DNA of 64,000 nt, taken from the NCBI GenBank assembly GCA_963692955.1, contig OY843587.1:620001-684000 (forward strand), read 5' to 3'. Below the pieces are notes generated by a model. It saw only the letters and a list, made by a program, of their open reading frames with translations. It was not told the DNA's origin and searched no databases. This document shows positions 25,948-34,876 of the stretch, piece after piece. Each line of letters begins with the position of its first letter. The first letter of the stretch is position 1. The stretch comes from UBA5158 sp963692955 (lineage in GTDB: Bacteria; Pseudomonadota; Gammaproteobacteria; DSM-16500). The position numbers and the translations under genes are program-made.

Positions 25948-26387
25948 AAATTTCCGCCTATGCTGCCAAAAGGTTTAACGATAACGAGGATGATGATGGC
26001 TACTAGAAAGAATACCGGAATTTCATTGAGCCAGCGATAAAAAACATGACTATGGGTATTGCGGTCGAATTTAAAATCTTTCAGTAATTTGCCGAGATAC
26101 AAATGATAAACCACTAACAAAAGTACGCAGGCTAGTTTCGTCAGCAGCCACTCGGCATGCAAATAACCGCTAAAATCATAGCTCATCAGCCACACGCCAA
26201 ATAAGATGGTGAGGACCGCGCCGGGCGCCATGATGCCGTAATAGAGTTTTCGCTCCATAATCTTAAAGCGGGCGTTACTGATCTCATCGCGGGCTTCCGC
26301 ATGATAGACGTATAGCCTCGGCAAATAAAACAAGCCAGCGAACCACGTCACCATAAAAATGATATGTAACGCCTTGATCCAGAGCAT
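25944..26387 (-). CDS. hemJ: HemJ-type protoporphyrinogen IX oxidase
   Basis: 147 residues with four predicted membrane helices. Family markers are KALHIIFMVTWFAGLFYLPRLYVYHAEA at the start, FKIMERKLYYGIMAPGAVLTILFG, LHAEWLLTKLACVLLLVVYHLYLG and FYRWLNEIPVFFLVAIIILVIVKP at the end. HemJ performs the oxygen-linked step from protoporphyrinogen to protoporphyrin in many bacteria lacking HemG/HemY. Proximity to hemL supports a role in heme synthesis. Confidence 0.9.
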   Translation of the reverse strand: MLWIKALHIIFMVTWFAGLFYLPRLYVYHAEARDEISNARFKIMERKLYYGIMAPGAVLTILFGVWLMSYDFSGYLHAEWLLTKLACVLLLVVYHLYLGKLLKDFKFDRNTHSHVFYRWLNEIPVFFLVAIIILVIVKPFGSIGGNL

Positions 26388-26488
26388 AATTCACCATTAA
26401 TGCGAGAAAACATTGGAAATAGTGGGCATTGTAGCGAAGCGCGGCCAAAAAATCATGTATAATACCGCCATGATCAACGAGGTAGTCT

Positions 26489-26890
26489 ATGTCTGTGTAT
26501 CAACCCTTAATTTTTACCGAAAGCGCCGCGGCGAAAGCCTGGGAATTAATGCTGGAAGAAGGTAATGAAAATTTAAAACTGCGCGTCTACGTGACGGGCG
26601 GCGGCTGCTCGGGTTTTCAATATGGATTTACTTTCGATGAAACCGTGAATGATGACGATACGATAGTTGCAAGAAGGCTTACGGACTATGATCCTGAAGT
26701 GAAGTTGTTAGTCGACGCCATGAGTTTTCAATACTTAGTCGGCGCGGAAATCGATTACAAAGAAGATATCGAAGGCGCGCAATTTATCATCCGTAATCCT
26801 AACGCGAAAACGACTTGCGGCTGTGGCTCATCGTTCTCAGCGGATGCCGCGGTTATGCCTGACGAAACCGAATCTGAAGATAAAGCTTAA
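26489..26890 (+). CDS. erpA: Iron-sulfur cluster insertion protein ErpA
   Basis: 133 residues of A-type Fe-S carrier fold. Ligand cysteines are in TGGGCSGFQYGF and the terminal TTCGCGSSF; SFQYLVGAEIDY and FIIRNPNA are typical of ErpA. It delivers clusters to apoproteins. The C-terminal 15 residues form an acidic tail. GAGGT precedes the ATG. It overlaps the convergent large gene by 4 bp. Confidence 0.94.
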   Translation: MSVYQPLIFTESAAAKAWELMLEEGNENLKLRVYVTGGGCSGFQYGFTFDETVNDDDTIVARRLTDYDPEVKLLVDAMSFQYLVGAEIDYKEDIEGAQFIIRNPNAKTTCGCGSSFSADAAVMPDETESEDKA

Positions 26891-29547
26891 CTTTTTAAAA
26901 CGGCGATCGCCCGGTCGACGTCATTGCGGCGCGAACCTTCAAAGAACGTCCAATTGTTTTCTTCTAGAGGATCTTTTAACGCTGCTAATAATAATGTTTG
27001 GATGCTGATAAGCATTTCTTTATTATCCGGCGATAACATATCTTCATTGATGCCTGCCACTTGCTGGACCAAAGCGCATATCACGTAAAAATTCACGGCT
27101 TGTTCGGCCGCGATACTATTAATGTCCTCATCCGGTCTAGCGCTGACGGCTTGGACTAACATGGTTTTCCAAGCTTCATGCACTGGTTCTTTAAAATCAC
27201 CCAAATCATAATTACCCATGATCGCCAAGCCTGGATCGTTGACTGCGGCTGCTGGCGCGGGCGTTTCAAAGGTGACTGGTTCGAATTGTATGGTGGGGAT
27301 GTCATCGTCATCAAATCCGAATTCTGGGTCGAGGAGTGGTGCTGATTCAGTTGGTGTGGTAGCAGATGCGGCTAGTGTGGCAGCAAAATCATTACTAGGT
27401 TCGGGTGTGATTGATGTTGCAACGGGTTCTTGCGTTGCTGTAGGTTCATGAGTAGGTGTCGATGCAGATTCATTTGAGGATGCGGGTGCGATTGACGGTT
27501 TAATAAGTTCTGGTACTGATTGCGTAACAGTCGAGTCGTAACTAGGTGTTGATCCCGTCGCAACAAATTCATTTGTAGGTGCTGAGGTGGTTGATGGCTC
27601 AATAGGTGCTGGAGCTGATTGCGTTACAGCAGAGTCGTAACTAGGTTCTGGGCTAGTCGCAACAAATTCATTTGTGGGTGCTGGTGTGGTTGATGGCTCA
27701 ATAGGTGCTGGTGCTGATTGCGTTACAGCAGAGTCGTAACTAGGTTCTGAGCTAGTCGCAGCAAATTCATTTGTGGGTGCTGGTGTGGTTGATGGTTCAA
27801 TTGGTTCAGGTGCTGATTGCATCACACCAGACTCAAAGCTAGGCTCAGGTGACGTCGAGTTTTCAGCGAGTTCATTATCAGGTTCGGATAGTGTCGGTGC
27901 TTCAGTAGGTTCGTCAATAGGCGCGGAAAATGTTGGCGTAGCGCTAACTTCTTCAACGGCTGTGCTCGCGGGCGTTGCTGACGTTTCTTCCTCACGCTCT
28001 GGTTCTAGCGGCACCGGTTCAATCACTGGCACAGATTTAACGGCCGGTTCTGGAATTTCGAAGCGCGATTTTGGAGTGGGCCCGAAGGTTCTTTCCACAC
28101 TGGGGGTTTCTAGTGGAATTTCAATTCTATGTGTCACCGGCGTAACGCGCGCTGCCGGTGGAGGCGTACTTACCTCGGCGGCTAGCATAGGTGCAGAGAA
28201 ATCTTCCGCCGGCGTTAAATTACTGGAGAGCGCCGTTAATTGATGTATGGCTTGTCCGATTTGAATTTTTAACGCGGAACTAAACATCCCAGTCGCTTGG
28301 TCGGCGAGTTTTTGTAAATTGGTCATCAAGCTACTGATAATGTCGCTCAAGGTTTTTTGCGGGTAGCCGCCATCGTGCACCATGAGGTAATTGCCGCTTT
28401 GCAAATCGCGTTTTTTAACGACGGAGCCTAATAAGCCGGTGACCAGCAGCGTTTTGACTTGATTAATGTTCGCGCGGCCTAACCACGACGCCATTAAATT
28501 TTTCGAATAGTTTTTATCGAGCTCGTTGAAAATATCGAGGATCTTTTCAACGGTGCTGAGATCGTTTTTAATTTGCGTGTAGGCTTTGTTTTGCGCCGCG
28601 GTAATGCTGGATTCTTCTTGGTAAAGCGCGGGGTTTTTTTCCGCGGCGGCGAATAATCTACGTAAATTATCATAAAAACGTGTGTGCAATAACCCGACCG
28701 AATCTGCGATTATGGATTTATCGGCTAAAAACTCCGACAAGCTGTTACTCAATAAATCGATTTTTTTATTTTTATCTTTTTGAGAAAAACTAATTTTTTC
28801 GATCCAGCGCGCTATATTCGCTTTGTTTTGTGATCGAGACGTCAAATACATTTTGAAAGTGGCGAAAGCATAGTCTTTTTCTTGCTGGATGAGCGTGAAT
28901 TTCTTTTCGTTATTGATTTTTTCATAGCCGTCATGCGCGAGGTTAGTCAGCCATTTTTTAAAAACTTGCGGCTGCGTTAGTTTAATTTTTTCTAAATTGG
29001 TGTTGACCAAACGGAAATGTAAAAAAGGATAGATGAGTTCCAACACGGATTGAGATTTGTAACCAGGGATGCGGCGCGCGAGTTTTTCACTGACGATTTT
29101 TTCCATTACCGTGAGCGCTAATTCGCGCATGTCATCCCAGCTCGCTTCCGGGAATGCATCTAACGGGTTGGTGGCCAACACGGTCAGCACGGTTTCGCCC
29201 GCGTATTCACTCTCGGTTTTTTTACGGTCTTGATAATAAATTTGTACCGCTTGATTCAAGGCGGCGGTTTGCGTCGGGTTAATCAGTGTTTTGCTAAGAT
29301 AAATAACGACTTCATTCAAGGTCGTGTCGGCGCCGCCGCGCGGTGCGTCGGCGAATAAAGCAAAGGCCAAGCCGGCATTGATAATCGAGGTAGAATAGGG
29401 CAGTTCAAAACGCAGCGCGCGAAAAATTTCATCGAGTCGCGCGCGCGAAATACGGTTAGTTTCCTTAGTAAGCGCTTCTAACGTTCGCATTAATTTTTCA
29501 ATATTTAAATGCGGTGTTTGGGGTAAGTTTTGGCTTTCTTTCTTCAT
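26887..29547 (-). CDS. Large unknown protein with Pro/Ser/Thr-rich 33-residue repeats
   Basis: 886 residues from ATG 29547 (a GTG lies 18 nt earlier). Residues 1 to about 430 are alpha-helical and charged, without a recognised domain. A Pro/Ser/Thr/Glu-rich, probably disordered stretch spans about 455-780. It contains a run of 33-residue units of the form EPIEPSTTPAPTNEFVATS...PSYDSAVTQSAP. The C-terminal 90 or so residues are helical again. There is no signal peptide or membrane segment. Function is not recognised. Candidates are a cytosolic scaffold or a secreted effector; nothing in the sequence decides. Confidence 0.7.
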   Translation of the reverse strand: MKKESQNLPQTPHLNIEKLMRTLEALTKETNRISRARLDEIFRALRFELPYSTSIINAGLAFALFADAPRGGADTTLNEVVIYLSKTLINPTQTAALNQAVQIYYQDRKKTESEYAGETVLTVLATNPLDAFPEASWDDMRELALTVMEKIVSEKLARRIPGYKSQSVLELIYPFLHFRLVNTNLEKIKLTQPQVFKKWLTNLAHDGYEKINNEKKFTLIQQEKDYAFATFKMYLTSRSQNKANIARWIEKISFSQKDKNKKIDLLSNSLSEFLADKSIIADSVGLLHTRFYDNLRRLFAAAEKNPALYQEESSITAAQNKAYTQIKNDLSTVEKILDIFNELDKNYSKNLMASWLGRANINQVKTLLVTGLLGSVVKKRDLQSGNYLMVHDGGYPQKTLSDIISSLMTNLQKLADQATGMFSSALKIQIGQAIHQLTALSSNLTPAEDFSAPMLAAEVSTPPPAARVTPVTHRIEIPLETPSVERTFGPTPKSRFEIPEPAVKSVPVIEPVPLEPEREEETSATPASTAVEEVSATPTFSAPIDEPTEAPTLSEPDNELAENSTSPEPSFESGVMQSAPEPIEPSTTPAPTNEFAATSSEPSYDSAVTQSAPAPIEPSTTPAPTNEFVATSPEPSYDSAVTQSAPAPIEPSTTSAPTNEFVATGSTPSYDSTVTQSVPELIKPSIAPASSNESASTPTHEPTATQEPVATSITPEPSNDFAATLAASATTPTESAPLLDPEFGFDDDDIPTIQFEPVTFETPAPAAAVNDPGLAIMGNYDLGDFKEPVHEAWKTMLVQAVSARPDEDINSIAAEQAVNFYVICALVQQVAGINEDMLSPDNKEMLISIQTLLLAALKDPLEENNWTFFEGSRRNDVDRAIAVLKS
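27480..27870 (-). repeat. 99-bp tandem repeat, nearly four copies, in frame
   Basis: The anchor AAATTCATTTGT recurs near 27565, 27664 and 27763, exactly 99 bp apart. The central copies are almost identical; flanking copies are more diverged. The period is 33 codons, so copy number can change without breaking the reading frame of the 886-residue protein. Confidence 0.85.
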
Positions 29548-29740
29548 ATTTCTCGCTCGAAACACTGATAATAATGACGCTAGTGGAGTGGGTAGATTAT
29601 ATCAGTTTTGATTCAGGGTAAATCGACGCGAATGAAACGGCGCTGCTTGGTTGAAAAAAAACAAATCGCTATGACTTGGTCATTTAAGGCGCGGCAACTG
29701 CCAAGCTTCCGGTGAGAGCGACAGTCCTACTTACGTAATT

Positions 29741-29783
29741 ATAATCTGCTTAAACTGTCGACCTTGATTGCAAAACAGATTAT
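29741..29783. repeat. Inverted repeat ATAATCTG-N27-CAGATTAT upstream of the MFS gene
   Basis: ATAATCTG at 29741-29748 is mirrored by CAGATTAT at 29776-29783 within the 305-bp gap between two divergent genes (29548-29852). A partial third copy, GCAGATCA, lies a little further right. It may be an operator pair. TATAAT at 29740-29745 overlaps the left arm, but no convincing -35 accompanies it. No gene is seen in the gap. Confidence 0.35.
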
Positions 29784-29852
29784 CTTACTTATTGCAGATC
29801 ATTTTTCCGCGCGATGATTTATTCTTTTTTTTAATGAAACTCATGGACTTGT

Positions 29853-31133
29853 ATGCCTAGCAAAAATGTTAAAAGCAGTTCCCCCTATTCGTATTGGATC
29901 ATCAGCTTATGCGCTTGTTTTTTATTTTATAAATATGTTTTGCAAATTTATCCTAGCATTATTACCGAACCTTTAATGAAAGAATTCAATTTGAATGGCG
30001 CAGGATTAGGGAATTTAGCCGCGACTTTTTACTACTCATTCATGGTCGCGCAATTATTCGTGGGGGTATTGCTCGACAAATACAGTACGCGTTGGTTAAC
30101 GACGGGTGCGATTTTGTGTTGCGCGGTGGGAACGATATTATTTTCGGAGACGCATAATCTTTTATACGCGGGTTTGTCGCGGACGTTAATGGGTATCGGT
30201 GTGGCGTTTGCTACGGTGGCGTATTTAAAAATCGCTTCGATTTGGTTTCCGCCGCGGCATTACGCTTTCATCGGCGGTTTAATCGCGACCGCCGCCATGT
30301 CCGGCGCGGTGTTTGGTGAAGCGCCGCTATCTTATTTAATGACGCTAATCGGCTGGCGTTATTGCTTATTTTACGTTGGTATCGCCGGTTTAGTGCTGGC
30401 CGCTTTGTTTGCGTTGACGGTGCGCGACGCGCCCGCGCCCGGCAAAGAAATTCACCGTTTTAAAATGACACGTGTTACTTACAAAGATATCCTGCAAGTT
30501 TTAAAGAGCAAACAAAATTGGTTGTTAACGCTGTACGGCGGTTTGGCATTTTCACCCATCGCGGTGTTCGGCGGTCTGTGGGGCAATCCTTTTCTGCAAC
30601 AAGCTTATAATATCGATAAAACACAATCCGCGTCATTAGTGTCGTTAGTTTTTATCGGTTTAGGCGTCGGCAGTCCGCTGCTGGGCATGCTATCGGATTG
30701 GTTGGGCGAGCGGCGCAAATTAATGTTTTATTGCACGTTCATTTCATTCTTAGCGATTTCGTTAGTACTTTATTGTCATCATTTGCCATTGTGGTTAGTG
30801 GGCACCGCGCTATTTACCTTTGGCTTCATGTTGGGCGCTTTCGTATTAGTCTTCACGATCGGCAAAGAATTGAATAAAGCGCATTTGACCGCCACCGTGG
30901 TCGCGATGATTAACGCTAGTGATGCCGTGCTAGATTCAGTGACTGAGCCCGCGATCGGTAAATTGTTGGATTTAACGTGGGATGGAAAGATCGTCAACGG
31001 CGTGCATTTCTTTTCTTTATCCAGCTATAAATATGCTTTGTCGGTGTTGCCGCTTTATTTACTGTTTGGAACCATCACGCTACTGTGGGTGAAAACAAGT
31101 TCTGAGACGCAGACTAATTTAGCTAATGCTTAA
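29853..31133 (+). CDS. Major facilitator superfamily transporter
   Basis: 426 residues with about 12 membrane helices. The MFS loop 2-3 motif appears as GVLLDKYSTRWLTTGAIL, and its second-half counterpart as GMLSDWLGERRKLM. The start YSYWIISLCACFLFYKYVLQIYPSIIT resembles the Legionellales branch of metabolite:proton symporters. The substrate is not predictable from sequence. It stands alone, with possible operator repeats upstream. Confidence 0.88.
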   Translation: MPSKNVKSSSPYSYWIISLCACFLFYKYVLQIYPSIITEPLMKEFNLNGAGLGNLAATFYYSFMVAQLFVGVLLDKYSTRWLTTGAILCCAVGTILFSETHNLLYAGLSRTLMGIGVAFATVAYLKIASIWFPPRHYAFIGGLIATAAMSGAVFGEAPLSYLMTLIGWRYCLFYVGIAGLVLAALFALTVRDAPAPGKEIHRFKMTRVTYKDILQVLKSKQNWLLTLYGGLAFSPIAVFGGLWGNPFLQQAYNIDKTQSASLVSLVFIGLGVGSPLLGMLSDWLGERRKLMFYCTFISFLAISLVLYCHHLPLWLVGTALFTFGFMLGAFVLVFTIGKELNKAHLTATVVAMINASDAVLDSVTEPAIGKLLDLTWDGKIVNGVHFFSLSSYKYALSVLPLYLLFGTITLLWVKTSSETQTNLANA

Positions 31134-31292
31134 CTTAAGTGTTTGATTCTTCAACTAAGGTGCATGCAGCGCTTAACTATATTTATTCCAGTATAATCAT
31201 AAAGTTCCAACTAAATATTGATTTCCTTTTAACCTTAATATCATCATTTGTACTAAAATAATAGATATATAAGGTATCAAAGGGGAACTATC

Positions 31293-32357
31293 ATGCCCGT
31301 CGCTCCTAAAGAAGTTTTGCTTACTACCATCAGAAATATCGCAGAGATTTTGCAAACCTGGGAAGAAAAACGCTTGGCTGCTTCAGCAAAATACAAAGCG
31401 GAAGAAGGCAAAAAGAAAGGTTTCTTTAGCAGCGGCCCTAATCCAGAAAAATTAAATAAGTTAATCAGCGTTACCGGCGCAGTATCGCGTGAACAAACTA
31501 ATTTAAAAAAGTTGAACGATGCGCTAACCACGCTTACCACCGAATTGAGTTCAGATAATAAAACAGCGATAGCGCAAATTCGTGAAATCATGATGATGCA
31601 TTACATCGATGAGTACGCTTATGGCCGCAGCAGAAAAGAAGGTAGCGAGTTATTAAAAGCGATTGAAGATGTAATTCTCAAAGCGACCGCCAATCCCGCG
31701 GATAATTTTTTTATGAAGAATGAACATTTGGCGTTAAAATCAGGCACAGGGCATGATCATTTCGATTCCCGTTTTCTAGTCTGCCAATACATGAACGTCG
31801 ATCCAGAATTACCCAATATTGTCGCGCATATTTTCGATCATATAATGAATGCGAGTCTCGTTAACAACGATAAGAATTTCGAGATTTTTACTGCGTCCAT
31901 GAAAGCCTTGGTGCGTGTGGGTTTAACCGCTTCCGCGTCGGAATGGAATGCCATTGTGAGTAAGCATTTGGGCAGCGATAATAACAACCCATTTTTATTT
32001 AAGCTGGAAGAAGTCATGAATGCAAAAGTAAGGTTCAATGAAAAAGGCATTCAAGCGAGTTACGGCTATATGAATGCTACTCAGGTCGCCGCCCAACAAC
32101 CATTTGTATTTGCTAAAATTGGCGAATACTTGCGATCGCCCGCGGCGCGCCAAGATAGAAACCTTTCTGCTGCGGCAATAAAAGATGTTAGTCTGACTCC
32201 GTCTGCGGAGGCTAAGTCTGATGGCGCTACTAATCCAGCATTTCCATCGCCTGCAGGCGAACCGCCAATGCTGCTATCGAAATATAAAGAATCACGCGAG
32301 GGAAGTACAACAACACCGCCGCCTGAAGAAGAAGGACCACTGAGTCCAAAAATCTGA
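31293..32357 (+). CDS. Unknown soluble helical protein, effector candidate
   Basis: 354 residues, AAGGGGA ribosome site then ATG. No domain is recognised. The body is helical and charged, with no membrane segment or signal peptide. It ends in a Ser/Thr/Pro-rich tail with PPEEEGPLSPKI at the extreme C-terminus, a Glu cluster like the E-block seen in many Dot/Icm substrates. A CTTAATATC PmrA-like half site (31234-31242) lies about 50 bp upstream. A clear terminator follows at 32376. These traits suggest, but do not prove, a translocated substrate. Confidence 0.65.
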   Translation: MPVAPKEVLLTTIRNIAEILQTWEEKRLAASAKYKAEEGKKKGFFSSGPNPEKLNKLISVTGAVSREQTNLKKLNDALTTLTTELSSDNKTAIAQIREIMMMHYIDEYAYGRSRKEGSELLKAIEDVILKATANPADNFFMKNEHLALKSGTGHDHFDSRFLVCQYMNVDPELPNIVAHIFDHIMNASLVNNDKNFEIFTASMKALVRVGLTASASEWNAIVSKHLGSDNNNPFLFKLEEVMNAKVRFNEKGIQASYGYMNATQVAAQQPFVFAKIGEYLRSPAARQDRNLSAAAIKDVSLTPSAEAKSDGATNPAFPSPAGEPPMLLSKYKESREGSTTTPPPEEEGPLSPKI

Positions 32358-32375
32358 TTTACCGTTAAGGACTTT

Positions 32376-32403
32376 AAATACCGCTTACTGGCGGTATTTT
32401 TTT
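32376..32403 (+). terminator. Rho-independent terminator
   Basis: AAATACCGC (32376-32384), loop TTACTG, GCGGTATTT (32391-32399), then a run of seven T (32397-32403). This is a perfect 9-bp stem and T-tract 19 bp after the stop at 32357. It separates the 354-residue gene from the next gene. Confidence 0.9.
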
Positions 32404-32473
32404 GCCACGGATAAGCGTTAAGGTTTTCTTAATCTTTCTTTGTTACGGTAGCTAAAAAATAAAGGAAGATGTG

Positions 32474-34477
32474 ATGCAATCTGGCGCTCAAGATCCACTT
32501 CTGTCTAGTACAGCTACCATCATGAGTGCGAGTAGTCTCTGTCTCCCTGACGAAGTGCCTCTGCTCAACAAAACCTTTTCACAAAGTTCCGAAGATGAAA
32601 TCGTCGTTACGCAAACACCGCTGCGGCCACTTGAAAATAAACCGCTAAGCCATTTTACTTCGCAACAATTATTACCGCACGAAACTTATCATGTGATTAA
32701 AAAGGTCGAATTCATCGAAGGCGATGAGTTGCGGATTTTTTATTTGAAAATGAAATCCAGTTTATCAGAATTAGAGGCGGCGCTCGCCGCGCATTATAAA
32801 TTACTCGCACCTCTGCATGTGCCGGCGACTTATGCGGTGTATGACGAAAAACATTATATCGGGGTCGCTTCCGAAGAAATTTACCGTTTTAGGCAATTGT
32901 CAAAAAATCCTTGGACGGTCGAAGATTTCGACGTGACGTTCATTAAACGTGAAAATATTTCTTATCAAGACTTAGATGTGTGGGACGATAAGTTGCGCGA
33001 GTTGGAAATAAACGCGGAGCAATTGGCGCGGCGCAAACAATTGTTAAACGCTAAAAAAAATGCAGCCGCCGATGAGGCAGAGGCTAAACTAGCGGAGAGC
33101 TTCACAAAATTTTTTGAAGATCTGACCGCCACGCTTAAAATTAACAAACAAGAATTTAAACGCTTCCGTGATTTGAAAGGTATGGCTATCGGTTTGACGG
33201 CGAGTCATATTTTCGAAGAAGACGATTGTCATCAAAATAATATTTCCAAAGACGGCAAGCGCGTCGATTTCGATATGTCGATGTGGCCGCTGGTTTATAA
33301 AATTAATGACAAAGGCATTATCGCCTCGATCCGCAGAATGCCGGTGGCGTTGGCGCGTGCCGTCGCTAAAGAAGATATAATTAATTTTCCTGATATCAGC
33401 GTCGTGCAGCCGTTCTTTTGGCCGACGCGGGAGACGCCATTATTTAGCGACGAAACGCATGATTTTCTCAACCGGATTATTACGCTGCCGAATAACCGTT
33501 ATACGTCGGCGGCGGTGAGTATCAATAAATGTTTAAGTAAAAATCCCGTCGTCATCCATTACAAATACCAAACCATGCTGAAATATATTCTCAGTAACGC
33601 TAGTATGTATGAAAAACTCGCCTTGCTACACATGCCGGAAGAAACACAATACCAATCGAAACTTTTATATAAAGTATTAGCCGGCGAACATAACCAACGT
33701 ATCATTGATTTCGAACGAGCGCTGGGCAATATTCCCGAGTTCATCGATTTTTTCTTTCAACATGGTGAACATGTGCTGCAAGAATTTCTTAGCGATTTAG
33801 CTAAACATAACGATCTCTATCAAACGCGCGCCGTCGCGCCTAATGCAAAATTAGAGGCATTGCAAAAGCAATGCGAAAATGCCGCGCTCACCAATTTTAA
33901 ATCCGTCATGGACGCGTTAAACAAAGAAATTCTAGAAACCAAAGCGTTAATTAAAATGCTCAATTTCCAAGTCATTAAAACCGATGAAGTCGTGTTAGCG
34001 TTTAACGAAATAAAAAGTACGTTCGCCATCACTCGGGAAAAAAACCTAGCGAAGCCCGTCGACGCCGATTCAGATTACTTCGTAGTAGGCGCGAAGTCTG
34101 AGTGTGAAGAAAGTAAGGAGCAAGAGCTGCATTATTTACACGTGAAAAAAACAATTACGGATACTTTCAGAATCCACTCCACATCTACGCTGACGAACTT
34201 TTTTAATTTATTAACTAGCACTAGCCCGCCAGCCGATCCTAACGCGCAAGAATTGTTAGAGTTTTGCGGCGTCGTCGCCGGCACGGATAAGCTCGCGCCG
34301 TTAGAAAAAATAAAAGTGCTGGAAGATAAACTCGTCTCTATCAAAGCCGATGGAGAGCAAAAAGAGTCGAACGTTTCCCAAAGTTTTTTAATCAAAGTTA
34401 CTAATTTGTTAGCCAATGCCCCCCTCTGGCAGTGCGGAGTGGAAGTTGCGCCAGTGGGGGGATTACGCGCTGTCTAG
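32474..34477 (+). CDS. Unknown protein with kinase-like DxHxxN...DFD signature; effector candidate
   Basis: 667 residues from ATG 32474, seven nt after AAGGA; a GTG three bases earlier is less well placed. Near the middle is D251-C-H253-Q-N-N256 followed after nine residues by D265-F-D267. This is the spacing of the catalytic and metal-binding loops of phosphoinositide-kinase-like folds (DRHxxN...DFG). Before it lies LTASHIF, and the N-terminal part (HETYHVIKK...GVASEEIYRFRQL) could be a divergent N-lobe. A helical C-terminal half (about 360-640) follows. There is no signal peptide. I infer a eukaryotic-type lipid or protein kinase fold used in a host, but the N-lobe Lys cannot be fixed by eye. 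Confidence 0.6.
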   Translation: MQSGAQDPLLSSTATIMSASSLCLPDEVPLLNKTFSQSSEDEIVVTQTPLRPLENKPLSHFTSQQLLPHETYHVIKKVEFIEGDELRIFYLKMKSSLSELEAALAAHYKLLAPLHVPATYAVYDEKHYIGVASEEIYRFRQLSKNPWTVEDFDVTFIKRENISYQDLDVWDDKLRELEINAEQLARRKQLLNAKKNAAADEAEAKLAESFTKFFEDLTATLKINKQEFKRFRDLKGMAIGLTASHIFEEDDCHQNNISKDGKRVDFDMSMWPLVYKINDKGIIASIRRMPVALARAVAKEDIINFPDISVVQPFFWPTRETPLFSDETHDFLNRIITLPNNRYTSAAVSINKCLSKNPVVIHYKYQTMLKYILSNASMYEKLALLHMPEETQYQSKLLYKVLAGEHNQRIIDFERALGNIPEFIDFFFQHGEHVLQEFLSDLAKHNDLYQTRAVAPNAKLEALQKQCENAALTNFKSVMDALNKEILETKALIKMLNFQVIKTDEVVLAFNEIKSTFAITREKNLAKPVDADSDYFVVGAKSECEESKEQELHYLHVKKTITDTFRIHSTSTLTNFFNLLTSTSPPADPNAQELLEFCGVVAGTDKLAPLEKIKVLEDKLVSIKADGEQKESNVSQSFLIKVTNLLANAPLWQCGVEVAPVGGLRAV

Positions 34478-34496
34478 TTCAAATTATACCCTTGTA

Positions 34497-34505
34497 TGCT
34501 ATAAT
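34497..34505 (+). promoter_or_regulatory. Extended -10 promoter before the 98-residue gene
   Basis: TGCTATAAT, 73 bp before the ATG at 34578, is a consensus extended -10, with no clear -35. Just upstream, at 34483-34491, is ATTATACCC, the same 9-mer that forms one arm of the inverted repeat at 62773-62802. Confidence 0.55.
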
Positions 34506-34577
34506 AGGTTACTTTATAACCCTGTTTTTAGTGAAATCAAGAGGTTGTATTACTCTTTGATCCGAGGTGGCCATAAA

Positions 34578-34874
34578 ATGCTTAAGAAGATTTCAGAAAT
34601 TTTTAATACTGAATTGAAAATTTTGCGCTTGCGAAAACAAATCCGCATGCTCGCAATGCAAGGCGAAAGCTCGGCATTGGTGCGCATAAAAGAAGAATTG
34701 TTGGCGCAACTGCAAATCAATTTGCAGCATCCGTTTGGTTTCAAAGATATGAAACAATTAGCTATCGCCGAATTAAAAAAAGAATTACAAAAAGTAGCGC
34801 ACTCTTCCAAAACGCAGCGCTTGCAAGCACGCAAACCCTCTTGCAGCAAAAAATTAGTTATCACAGAGGTTTAA
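34578..34874 (+). CDS. Small unknown helical protein, 98 residues
   Basis: Starts at ATG 34578 after GAGGTGG; an earlier in-frame start at 34416 lies inside the previous gene. The protein is strongly basic and helical (LKILRLRKQIRMLAMQ, ELKKELQKVAH), probably a coiled coil, with a Lys/Ser-rich C-terminus. No family recognised. It is two bp upstream of the next gene, so the pair is co-translated. It may be a chaperone or partner of the larger product. Confidence 0.6.
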   Translation: MLKKISEIFNTELKILRLRKQIRMLAMQGESSALVRIKEELLAQLQINLQHPFGFKDMKQLAIAELKKELQKVAHSSKTQRLQARKPSCSKKLVITEV

Positions 34875-34876
34875 GT

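Noticed and set aside
27218..28243. Long open frames on the plus strand opposite the repeat region
   Set aside because: They are Ser/Gly/Ala-rich mirror images of the Pro/Ser/Thr repeat gene; no ribosome site and no family.
29640..29760. Possible small RNA or riboswitch in the intergenic region before the MFS gene
   Set aside because: Some short pairings are visible, but no known riboswitch core or terminator could be identified.
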